From: Sporisorium sorghi
Lineage: Eukaryota > Basidiomycota > Ustilaginomycetes > Ustilaginales > Ustilaginaceae
NCBI GenBank assembly: GCA_023212695.1
Contig: JALCCG010000438.1
Span: forward strand, 1 to 12,567
Length of the DNA: 12,567 nucleotides
Direction of reading: 5' to 3'
Both the position numbers and the translations under genes were made by a program. The notes beneath the pieces were generated by a model. The model saw only the letters and a program-made list of their open reading frames with translations. It had not been told where the DNA came from and searched no databases. This document shows positions 1 through 7,142 of the stretch, in pieces (the stretch's first letter is position 1; the number at the start of each line of letters is the position of its first letter).

Positions 1-5
1 AATTA

Positions 6-26
6 GGGGCGGGGGGGGTGGGGTGG
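6..26 (+). repeat. G-rich tract at the left edge
   Basis: Nearly pure G: runs of four, eight, four and two G separated by single C or T bases. Four runs of at least three G can be drawn with short loops, so a G-quadruplex is possible on this strand. It lies at the very edge of the window, beside a long poly(A) run, so sequencing or assembly error cannot be excluded. No function is claimed. Confidence 0.5.
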
Positions 27-81
27 AAAAAGCAGAAGCGAACAACAAAAATTTAATTTCTAAAAAAGATTTACATTAGAG

Positions 82-116
<35 letters not shown>
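82..116 (+). repeat. poly(A) run of 35
   Basis: An uninterrupted run of 35 A in an A-rich stretch about 240 bases upstream of the MBOAT start codon. Poly(dA:dT) tracts are common nucleosome-excluding elements in fungal promoters, which is one possible role. There is no upstream gene in the window to which it could belong as a tail. The run length may be inexact in the assembly. Confidence 0.85.
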
Positions 117-119
<3 letters not shown>

Positions 120-274
120 TCGAAAAAGTGACTTCATCGGTCAGAGCCCGACTTTGAGGTGTGGGGAGAGATGAGAGAAGAAATTCAGGCGCTTTGGCCG
201 TCAATCGTGAATGCTAAATCGATGAATCCTCTTTTGTGGAGAAGGCAGCGGTTACGGCCTCTCCGCTCTGATCC

Positions 275-281
275 TTATAAG
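275..281 (+). promoter_or_regulatory. TATA-like box of the MBOAT gene
   Basis: The bases TTATAAG lie 78 bases before the ATG at 359. They are followed by a C/T/A-rich leader without ATG that looks like a short fungal 5' UTR. An ATG at 171 opens a frame that runs to a TGA at 360-362, overlapping the main start. It lies upstream of this box, so it would normally be outside the transcript. Motif-based only. Confidence 0.4.
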
Positions 282-358
282 CAAACGCCATTCTCGCTGA
301 CATCTCCGTTTCTATATCACCATCACTTGCACTCACACCTGCATCGCCAACCCCCATC

Positions 359-1870
359 ATGACGATCCAGGAAAAGGCGTCCGAATTCATCGCCGGCCTC
401 GCCGGTAAACAGACCCACTCCAAACTCGGTTTCAAGCTGCTCGCCTCGGACCCGGTGCTCGACACGTTCCGCAACTTGGGCTTCAAGGTGGTCGAGTACG
501 ATGTGCCTCCGTATCCGCTCGTGACCGCCGGCATCATGTCGGTGCGCATGCTTTCCTTCATTGTAGGCTCGGCTGCCGTCGCTTACTTGCTCTACCACAA
601 GGTGGCCGTCAAGTCGCAGGTGGGCAAGTGGGCATCGATGCTCTTCCTCATCGGCTCGTTGCTCGCCTGGCCGCTGGTGACGGGTCGATCGGGCGTGATG
701 CTGCTCGACTTTTGGCGTCCTGCGCTCGGATTCCGCTCGTGCTTGCTCGTCTGGGACATTTTCCACATTCGCACCGTGCAAGAGGTCAACTCGTGGTCGT
801 TTGCGCGCTTCTTTGCACAGCTCTGGACGTTCCCCAAGGAGCTCGACGAGATTGCAGAGCGCACTGCTCAGGAGGGTTACAAGCGCAACGCGCGCATCGA
901 AAACTTGAAGGGAATGCCCAAGGTCGCCGTCGAGTTTTTCGCCATGTTTGCTACGCTCTACTTCATCCCTCCCTATGAGCTGACGCGCAACATGAGCCAG
1001 CTTGCCTACCACTGCTACTGCGACATGCTGGGACTCTGCATCCTCATGGCCCTCGCGCTGTTCGGCGATGGCCTGCTCAAACTGTTCGGCATCATCACCG
1101 ACGTCGAGATGGCCGACATGTTTGAAAATCCTCTGGGCACCACCAACATCCGTCTGTTCTGGAGCCACTGGAACCGCGCCATCGCTACGGTTCTGCATCG
1201 CGTCGTGTTTGGCGGTGGCAAGAGCAAGATCACGCTTCGAAAGCAAAAAGCTGCATCTCAGGCGGCAGCGGCAAAGGAGAGGTTCTCGCACATGGACGGG
1301 CTCTCGGAGACCGATGCAGGCCACACTTCGGGTGAGGACGATCACCACGCTTCTTCGAACGGGGGACGCAAGCGCAACACGTCGGGACTCAAGCCGCTGT
1401 CGTCGGTCAACGGCGACAGCGACGTGCGAAAGCGCAAGAACGCTGCTGCTCCCACAAAGGCCAACGGTGGTGCTTCTCGAGCCGGTGGTGCCCCCGCCAA
1501 AAAGTCGTCGTTCCTGCCCAAGGCCGCAGCAGCGATCATCACGTTCGCCATGAGCGGCATCTTCCACGAACACATCACCTACTTCACCCTCGGCTTCGCC
1601 AACGGCGAGAACTTTGTCTTCTTCCTCCTCAACGGCGTGGCCACCGTGACGGCGACGTGGTTCAAGCGCAGCTACCCGGAGCTCAACAACAAGATCCCCA
1701 CGGTGGTCTCGGTGTTGATGCTGCACGCGTTCTTCTTGACTGTGATCCCGCTGTTCTGCTCGCCATTTATTAGGAGCGGGTTCTTCGTGCAGCTCGAGGC
1801 GCTTAGGTACGAGCTTATGCCGATCAGGGATAGGCCTCGTGGCAGCTTTGTGTATCTGTTTGGGCAGTAG
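359..1870 (+). CDS. MBOAT-family membrane O-acyltransferase, wax-synthase-like
   Basis: Single-exon protein of 503 residues. It looks like a polytopic ER-type membrane O-acyltransferase of the wax-synthase-like branch, which transfers acyl groups from acyl-CoA to a hydroxyl acceptor. Seen directly: hydrophobic segments near residues 56-78, 91-108, 190-204, 218-246, 388-401, 415-432 and 446-468; a conserved-type block at 254-273 (FENPLGTTNIRLFWSHWNR) matching the Pro/Asn, Phe-Trp, Trp-Arg pattern of the family; and SGIFHE at 399-404, whose His403 is the expected catalytic histidine. Between these motifs, residues about 285-385 form a polar, low-complexity insert (Ser, Lys, Arg, Gly, Ala, with an HH and several KRK/RKR groups), which is unusual in position. 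The start at 359 has an A at -3 and is the first ATG after the TATA-like box; the stop is TAG. Acceptor substrate (sterol, diacylglycerol, fatty alcohol or a secondary metabolite) cannot be told from sequence. The family call is firm, the substrate is not. Confidence 0.85.
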   Translation: MTIQEKASEFIAGLAGKQTHSKLGFKLLASDPVLDTFRNLGFKVVEYDVPPYPLVTAGIMSVRMLSFIVGSAAVAYLLYHKVAVKSQVGKWASMLFLIGSLLAWPLVTGRSGVMLLDFWRPALGFRSCLLVWDIFHIRTVQEVNSWSFARFFAQLWTFPKELDEIAERTAQEGYKRNARIENLKGMPKVAVEFFAMFATLYFIPPYELTRNMSQLAYHCYCDMLGLCILMALALFGDGLLKLFGIITDVEMADMFENPLGTTNIRLFWSHWNRAIATVLHRVVFGGGKSKITLRKQKAASQAAAAKERFSHMDGLSETDAGHTSGEDDHHASSNGGRKRNTSGLKPLSSVNGDSDVRKRKNAAAPTKANGGASRAGGAPAKKSSFLPKAAAAIITFAMSGIFHEHITYFTLGFANGENFVFFLLNGVATVTATWFKRSYPELNNKIPTVVSVLMLHAFFLTVIPLFCSPFIRSGFFVQLEALRYELMPIRDRPRGSFVYLFGQ

Positions 1871-2481
1871 TTTTGGCTGTTGTGTCATACGGAATTGCTG
1901 GCCTCTTTGGCGCTACACACAATCTCTCTCTTTCTCTTTCCTTCAACAATAACGTCCCATCGTTTCGTTCCTGGATACCTTTATCTTTCTTGTACGATTC
2001 GCTTCCCTTCTTTCTTTCGTTCAGCTGCTTATCAAAAGACATCTCTCTGGAGTCGTTTTGGCCGTGTCCTGTGCCTGTCTGACAGATAGCCGTCGGAAGT
2101 CGAGCGTCGTTTTCGCGGATGTGAGTGGAGATCGGGGGGGTGCAAATCGGGCTGGATTTCACGCCTTTTCGAACGACAAGAGGGATTTGCCCCGCATTTG
2201 GGCGGCGTCGAGGGATCTGCAGCAGGAAACGGACGAGCGAGAGGCACATGAGCAGCCGCCGCCGCGGGGTTTTTCGATTAAATTGCTAAAATTGTGTTTT
2301 GAGTTGCGTGTTGGAGAGCGAGTGTTTGGGTGCCGAGCGAACGAGGGCTTGCACAACGACCGCTCTCTCTGCCTTGCCCTCGACCTGTCACACGCTCATC
2401 TCGTCACCACCATACACCTTTCCACCCTCAATCTCGCACCAAGCATCGGCAAGTCAGCGATTTAGGCGGTTACGATCGACG
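1871..2481. other. Intergenic: MBOAT 3' UTR and promoter of the GPI-type gene
   Basis: This stretch of 611 bases holds no credible gene. The first part is pyrimidine-rich (CT-repeat-like at about 1921-1944), as expected of a 3' UTR. The last 100 bases before 2482 are C/A/T-rich and lack ATG, like a fungal leader. No clear TATA box was found. Frames open here on either strand have no recognisable protein features, and the open frame that runs into the next gene has no ATG before 2482. Confidence 0.6.
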
Positions 2482-3051
2482 ATGCAGAAAGCGTACACAC
2501 TTGCTCTGCTGCTCACTGCCGCCGCAGTGGGGGCGACGGGGATGGAGCGTCGGGACGGCTCGACGATCACGGTATCCACGACGCAGTTCAACCCGCAAGA
2601 GACGAACCAGGGCGGGACGACCAACTCGGCGGGCACGTTCAACGTCTCTCCGCTGGCGACGTCGTCGTCGTACCAGTTCCAGACGCTCTCCCAAACCAGC
2701 ACGTTTGCGCTCAGCGCAGGAGGCGCGGCTAACACCCAATCGCCCTCCAGCGGCAACAGCGGCAGCGGTAGCGGTGGGAGCGGGAACAGTGGAAGTGGGA
2801 GCAGCGGGAACATCGGCGGCGGCACGATCGTCGTCACCGCCACAGCGCCCACCAGCACGGTGAATATGTTCTCGACGGGAGCTAGCCGTGCGTCATCAAC
2901 GGGCGTGGTGACCGCGAGCAACGGCCTGCCGAGTCTGGCGCTCGGCGCGAGCAACGGCGCTCTGGCGAATGCAGGCGCAGATAAGGCGGTGTATGCGGCG
3001 GTCGCTGCGGTGGCGCTGGGTGCGCTGTACGGCGCCTTGGTCGTGGCGTGA
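2482..3051 (+). CDS. Small secreted, probably GPI-anchored Ser/Gly/Thr-rich protein
   Basis: Predicted protein of 189 residues with no recognised family. Seen directly: an N-terminal signal peptide (residues 1-20, hydrophobic core ALLLTAAAVGA), then a dibasic Arg23-Arg24 that could be a Kex2 site; a Thr/Ser-rich middle suited to O-mannosylation; a Gly/Ser/Asn low-complexity block at about 89-114; and a C-terminal hydrophobic tail (about 169-189, Ala/Val/Leu) with no basic residue after it, preceded by small residues (Ala-Asn-Ala-Gly, 162-165) that fit a GPI omega site. There is no cysteine, unlike many secreted effectors. The likely location is the plasma membrane outer face or cell wall. The start at 2482 is the first ATG in a frame that is open further upstream, and translation from it begins exactly at the signal peptide. 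A structural wall protein, adhesin fragment or effector are all possible; none can be chosen from sequence. Confidence 0.75.
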   Translation: MQKAYTLALLLTAAAVGATGMERRDGSTITVSTTQFNPQETNQGGTTNSAGTFNVSPLATSSSYQFQTLSQTSTFALSAGGAANTQSPSSGNSGSGSGGSGNSGSGSSGNIGGGTIVVTATAPTSTVNMFSTGASRASSTGVVTASNGLPSLALGASNGALANAGADKAVYAAVAAVALGALYGALVVA

Positions 3052-3449
3052 TGTAGAGAAGCGCTGGATGGATCGCTCTCAAGATACCCTTCTCGTCAAA
3101 CGGAATCCCCACACCTCTCGATCGACCACCACCTCAACCAAAGGAGACGTCCTTCTCGCGTCCCTTTGACACGGATCCTTTCGCTCTCGGTTTATTCCCC
3201 ATACGGAACTGCAACCTCTGCTTCGTCTTAACTTTTGAGCCGTTTCTGACCGGCACCCACTATTTTCAGCTCTCTCGCTTTGCTCCTTTTTGTTCTGTCC
3301 TTTCGCTCGCCCTTAATACACATGCCTTTTCCTTTGCACCGCGATCACGTTGACCTCTCACCCACGTCGAGTCAGGCCAAGTTGTGTCTCTACTGCAGCT
3401 CTATGATGGTCTATTCCTGTAAAACCAAGCGTGTGCGTGTGGACATTGC
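3052..3449. other. Convergent intergenic region (3' UTRs)
   Basis: The 398 bases between two tail-to-tail stop codons hold no credible gene. The sequence is C/T-rich on the + strand. TTTATT at 3191-3196 reads AATAAA on the minus strand, 254 bases past the SLY41-like stop, and could be a distant poly(A) signal. The short open frames here look like chance. Confidence 0.55.
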
Positions 3450-5066
3450 TCACACCTCCTTATCGCTATCCGGCGGGCTGGGCAGGCTCTTGGTGGGATC
3501 CTTGATGTAGCTCTTCTTGAGCATCGAGTCGGGCACGTCGTTCCATCCGCCCACATTCGCCGCTGCTGTTGGCTGCACTGATCTCGACGCGTTTACTGAA
3601 AACTGCTGCTGTGGCGGCGGCGGCGGTGCTGCTGCTGGATAATGCTGTGCGGCAAAGTGATAGCTATTGGTCGCAGGCGGAGCCGAGGCGGGATGCGGGC
3701 GGTTGTGCAGCCCCTCATGATTCCACCCACTTGCACTCGATGCGGAAGTGAGCGGCAGGAGCGCGCTGTTGAGCAGGCCGTCCTGCTTGCGCTGCACCTT
3801 CTTCTCTCCCTTCTGCACGTCGTCCTTGGTCTTGCTGTCGTTGTACATCCACAAGCCGTAGAACGTGAGTGCAATGCCGAACCACTGCAGCAGCGACACG
3901 GACTGGTGGAACCATATAATCGCCAATACGATGACAAACACGCGCTTGAGCAGCGACGCGATCGAGTACGTCACGGGCGACACCATCGAGAGCACGTTGA
4001 ACGCCAAGATGTTCTGCGCAAAGTGCACAAGGCCGTTGCACAGCAGTAGCCAGAGCACCAACATGCCGCGATCGGACGGGTACGCGTCGCTCGCCCTCCA
4101 GCTCGGGTTGAAAAACAGTGCGGAACCGTCGTAGAACAGCGCCATGGGGATCATTAGCACGATGGAGCAGGCAGACGAGTAGAAGAGGATGTTGATCTTG
4201 TCCATCCTCTCGCTATCCGTCCCGGGAATTCCTGCGCCGTTCTTCTCGCCTTTTCGTAGGAGCTTTTTCGAGTAGATGTTCTGCGCGACAAACACAAACG
4301 TCGATGCGAGCGCTGCGCCGAACCCCACGACGTCGTCGGCGTTGAACGCAAAGCCCGTGCAGGCCATCATGACGCCAGCGGTGAGCGGGAAGAGCGACAT
4401 GTACGTCTGCGACGAGTACGTCACGTTGAACAGATACGTGTAGCTGAGCACGGTGAACAGCGGGCTGAGCGCCTTGATCGTGTGCACGGTGGCGACGGGC
4501 ACGCGCGAGATCGCCAGCGACGACAGAGCCTGTCCGAGCACGTTGAAGAACGCGAGCTGCCCGACTTCGACCACTCGTGAAATGGAAGGCTTGACGAGGC
4601 GTGTGAGCGCGCGCTCGCCCAGGATGCGACGCGAGGCGCAGATGGCACAGCACACGTTGACGAACGCAAAGTGGATCAGGGTCAGCGTCACCGGGTATGG
4701 GAATGCGGGCGGTCGTACGGCGCCAGCGTCGTGTGGATGCGCTGTAGAGGAGTTGCGCCCCTTGGAGAGAAGCGCCTTGGACGTGTTGGACGAGAGCGAC
4801 GACGAGGTGTACCACGCCAAGCAGCCGAGCACGAAAAGCAGCGTCGAGCGCGATGGCACCTCAGCCTGTGTCCACGATTTTGACTCGGCATCGTTGCGGT
4901 TGAACAGACGCGGCCGATCCAAGCTGCGGCGTTTGGGCTTGTCCGAGGATGTCGATCGCCATGACGACGATGCTGTTGGCAAGGACGAGCGCGAGGCGTT
5001 GAATGATGACAGCTGCGAGACCGCCTCGAGCGCGCGCGATCTTACGCTCGAGAATGCGGCGTTCAT
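3450..5066 (-). CDS. SLY41: Sly41-like transporter of the triose-phosphate transporter (DMT) family
   Basis: Protein of 538 residues, ten-helix drug/metabolite-transporter fold of the triose-phosphate transporter (TPT) family. It resembles yeast Sly41, an ER/Golgi membrane protein isolated as a suppressor of loss of the Rab GTPase Ypt1. Seen directly: TPT blocks at 85-100 (WYTSSSLSSNTSKALL), 195-208 (HTIKALSPLFTVLS), 257-269 (VFVAQNIYSKKLL), 289-300 (DKINILFYSSAC) and 363-379 (SPVTYSIASLLKR and following). Lys198 and Lys374-Arg375 match the basic residues that bind phosphate in plastid TPTs, so a phosphorylated small substrate is likely. Residues 1-70 are Ser/Arg-rich and 411-538 form a long polar tail with a Pro/Gln run at about 478-488; both are longer than in yeast. 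The start at 5066 is the first ATG after a leader free of ATG; the frame stays open to about 5348 but without ATG near its beginning that would suit a leader. It diverges from the E2 gene and converges on the GPI-type gene. The family is certain, Sly41 orthology very likely. Confidence 0.88.
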   Translation of the reverse strand: MNAAFSSVRSRALEAVSQLSSFNASRSSLPTASSSWRSTSSDKPKRRSLDRPRLFNRNDAESKSWTQAEVPSRSTLLFVLGCLAWYTSSSLSSNTSKALLSKGRNSSTAHPHDAGAVRPPAFPYPVTLTLIHFAFVNVCCAICASRRILGERALTRLVKPSISRVVEVGQLAFFNVLGQALSSLAISRVPVATVHTIKALSPLFTVLSYTYLFNVTYSSQTYMSLFPLTAGVMMACTGFAFNADDVVGFGAALASTFVFVAQNIYSKKLLRKGEKNGAGIPGTDSERMDKINILFYSSACSIVLMIPMALFYDGSALFFNPSWRASDAYPSDRGMLVLWLLLCNGLVHFAQNILAFNVLSMVSPVTYSIASLLKRVFVIVLAIIWFHQSVSLLQWFGIALTFYGLWMYNDSKTKDDVQKGEKKVQRKQDGLLNSALLPLTSASSASGWNHEGLHNRPHPASAPPATNSYHFAAQHYPAAAPPPPPQQQFSVNASRSVQPTAAANVGGWNDVPDSMLKKSYIKDPTKSLPSPPDSDKEV

Positions 5067-5690
5067 GGCGCGTAATCCGATTCGAGTCGAGTAGAAGACC
5101 CGAAGCGTGCGATGGCCAGTGTGTGTGATCGATGAGCGTGATGGTCGGGAAGCAACGAGAGAGTCACACTTTTCCAATTCGAAAGAGTGTGTTGTGTTGA
5201 TCACCTCGTATGAAATGAAACGTGGCTGGCTGGCTGCCTGCAACTGCTGCAGTGCTGCTCGTTCGCCTGGCTCGGCAACGCTCACCGAAAGTGGGCGGCA
5301 ATTTTTCCAACACAACCCGCGGATTAATTTTTGGCAGAGCTGCTGCACTCTCGCTGCTCAAGTTCTCCGACCCTCGACTGCTGATCTTCTCAAAACGCTC
5401 TTCGCCGAGAGAGCAAGAGTCAGACACGGGACCCATTGAGAAAGGCTGGTTGCTTTTGTCTGCATGCTGCACACGATGCATCGCCTGTCCCGACTGTGCA
5501 TTCTCTCGCTTCATTGTCTGTTGCCCTTGCGCTTGTCACAGGAGATCAGATCGCGATTAGGGCGTTGATTGAGAGAGTATGGCTGAGGCACTCTCTTCTA
5601 GATCGGCAGTCTTGTCCTCAAAATCGGGAGAGATGCTGCCTTCATTTCTGTTTCCATTTCAAGTGGCGCAGTGGGGTCTCTTTCTGAGCC

Positions 5691-5759
5691 AAAAAAAAAA
5701 AAAAAAAAAAAAAAGAAAAAGAAAAAAAGAAAAAAAGAAAAAAAAGAAAAAAAGAAGGG
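5691..5759 (+). repeat. Long poly(A) and A/G purine tract
   Basis: A run of 24 A (5691-5714) continues into A-runs of three to seven broken by single G, ending in GAAGGG. The whole stretch of 69 bases is purine on the + strand. It lies 221 bases upstream of the E2 start in a divergent promoter region, so nucleosome exclusion is a plausible role. Homopurine-homopyrimidine stretches can also form triplex DNA. Exact run lengths may be assembly-dependent. Confidence 0.85.
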
Positions 5760-5926
5760 TGTTTGACGTGGAAGGTGACGTGCTCGATACCCACAATCCG
5801 GATCCCACTCGAGCCTCCACCACACCTCACACACACACACGATAGTCACACTCTTGGCACATCACCTACCCCTGAGTAAAGTCGCTCTCGTCCTCTTCTT
5901 CCGCAACCATCACCATTGCTCCATAG

Positions 5927-5956
5927 ATGCATCCGAGTCGAGCGCGAATCAGTTAG
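5927..5956 (+). promoter_or_regulatory. Possible upstream ORF of nine codons before the E2 gene
   Basis: An ATG at 5927 opens a frame of nine codons (MHPSRARIS) ending in TAG at 5954-5956, 23 bases before the E2 start codon. Because the leader appears to begin upstream, in the C/T/A-rich stretch after 5830, this mini-ORF could lie in the mRNA and lower or condition translation of the E2. It is only real if transcription begins before 5927, which sequence alone cannot show. Confidence 0.35.
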
Positions 5957-5979
5957 CGCTGCCGAACTCTCTCGACATC

Positions 5980-6993
5980 ATGGCCACGGCAACTTCGCAC
6001 AACAAAAAGTCATCGGCGGTGAAGCGCATCCTCTCGGAAGCGCGCGAACTCTCCGAAGACCAATCCGACCTCTACACGGCTGCACCGCTGGAGGACAACA
6101 TCTTTGAATGGCACTTCACCCTCCGCGGTCCCGCCAACACCGAGTTCGCCGACGGCCTCTACCACGGTCGCATCCTCCTGCCTGCCGAGTACCCCATGCG
6201 TCCGCCCAACCTCATGCTGCTCACGCCCAACGGAAGGTGGGAGCTCAACAAGAAGATCTGTTTGACTTTCACCGGGTTTCACGAGGAGATGTGGCAGCCA
6301 GCGTGGGGGATCAGGACGGCGCTGTTGGGGTTGCAGACCTTCATGACGGCAAAGGCGGAGGCGGCGGTGGGTATTGGAGCGTTGGATTACCCTGTGCAGG
6401 CGAGGCAGAAGCTGGCGGCGGAATCGAGGAAGTGGAAGTGCGATCTGTGTGACATGACGACGTTGCAGATGCTGCCGGATCCGGATCCGCAGCAGCCGCA
6501 GCAAGGCGAGCAAAGGCAGAAGGAGAGTTTGCCAGAGGGATTGCAGGTCGATCTCAACGCTCAGTCTCACGAGTCGCAGCCTCAGCCAGTCGACTCTTCT
6601 GTCGCATCACCCGAGACCAACTCTTCGGCACCTGCTCCGATGCCGGCGTCCTCGTCGACAGAAAGTTCACAGCCGCAACAGCAAGCATCGGCCCCTGCTC
6701 CACCTGTTTCGGATCGTCCGGCTGCTGCCCCGGTTGCTCCGACTGCTCCAATCGCTGCTCCCGCACTGCCAGCTGCAGCATCACAGCTTCAACACAGACG
6801 AGCAGCTCCCATCGCTCCTCCAGCCAGATCCTCTTCCTTTGCCCGTGCTCCACCAGCATCGGCTGCTCCGACTCCGGCCACGTTGCCCACTCAAACCATC
6901 TCGGCAACCGAGCGAAAACTCACTCTGATCGACAACTGCATCAAAGCACTCGGCATCCTCGTCGCTCTTCTCATTGTCAAGCGTCTCATCTAG
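5980..6993 (+). CDS. UBC6: Tail-anchored ubiquitin-conjugating enzyme E2, UBE2J/Ubc6 type
   Basis: Protein of 337 residues: an E2 that accepts ubiquitin from E1 on a cysteine and works with ER-membrane ligases in ER-associated degradation. Seen directly: UBC domain at about 10-145; TPNGRW at 82-87, where this subfamily carries TPN in place of the usual HPN; the active-site block KKICLTFTGFHEEMWQPAW at 91-109 with catalytic Cys94; then KWKCDLC (151-157), a cysteine pair following the UBC domain that is also a feature of UBE2J1-like E2s. Residues about 165-312 are a long disordered linker rich in Pro, Ala, Gln and Ser. The C-terminus ends in a single hydrophobic helix (about 319-337, CIKALGILVALLIVKRLI), so the protein is tail-anchored with the enzyme facing the cytosol. 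The linker makes it longer than yeast Ubc6 (250 residues). The start at 5980 has an A at -3 and G at +4; no earlier in-frame ATG was found. UBC6 versus UBE2J1-like naming is uncertain; the family is not. Confidence 0.92.
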   Translation: MATATSHNKKSSAVKRILSEARELSEDQSDLYTAAPLEDNIFEWHFTLRGPANTEFADGLYHGRILLPAEYPMRPPNLMLLTPNGRWELNKKICLTFTGFHEEMWQPAWGIRTALLGLQTFMTAKAEAAVGIGALDYPVQARQKLAAESRKWKCDLCDMTTLQMLPDPDPQQPQQGEQRQKESLPEGLQVDLNAQSHESQPQPVDSSVASPETNSSAPAPMPASSSTESSQPQQQASAPAPPVSDRPAAAPVAPTAPIAAPALPAAASQLQHRRAAPIAPPARSSSFARAPPASAAPTPATLPTQTISATERKLTLIDNCIKALGILVALLIVKRLI

Positions 6994-7142
6994 TCAGCAA
7001 TCTTCTCTGCATCAGCTCTGTCTCACTCGCATGTTCGTTCTCGCACGCTCTGTATCTCTCTCTCTCTCTCTCTCTCTGCATCACGTCTCTCTATCGCAAC
7101 TAGTCTCATTCTGCATTGTCACATTCTGACTGGCTGCGCGCA
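6994..7142. other. Short convergent spacer of E2 and RAI1 genes
   Basis: Only 149 bases separate the two stop codons, so the 3' UTRs of these convergent genes almost certainly overlap and the mRNAs would be partly antisense to each other. The spacer carries a TC microsatellite (7055-7077) and is otherwise C/T-rich on the + strand. Confidence 0.65.
7055..7077 (+). repeat. TC dinucleotide microsatellite
   Basis: Perfect TC repeat of 23 bases (eleven and a half units) in the shared 3' region of two convergent genes. Likely polymorphic in length between strains. No function is claimed. Confidence 0.9.

Larger units (their letters stand above)
5067..5979. other. Divergent promoter region between SLY41-like and E2 genes
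   Basis: These 913 bases hold the 5' leaders and promoters of two divergent genes. No conserved coding sequence was recognised. The notable contents are the A/G purine tract at 5691-5759, a CA repeat at 5828-5840, and a short upstream ORF at 5927-5956. The part between 5830 and 5979 is C/T/A-rich, like a fungal leader. Confidence 0.6.

Noticed and set aside
323..1888. Minus-strand open frame of 521 codons covering the whole MBOAT gene
   Set aside because: It is antisense to a gene with clear family motifs. Its composition (Arg, His, Glu, Val rich, no domain) is what the opposite strand of a G/C-rich gene gives when few TTA, CTA or TCA codons are used.
1824..2249. Minus-strand open frame of 141 codons after the MBOAT gene
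   Set aside because: Runs through C/T-rich 3' UTR sequence (Arg/Glu/Lys repeats arise from the antisense of CT repeats) and into the MBOAT exon; no family features.
5598..5849. Poly-Lys and poly-Phe frames across the purine tract
   Set aside because: They are simply translations of the A/G homopolymer tract in a promoter region.
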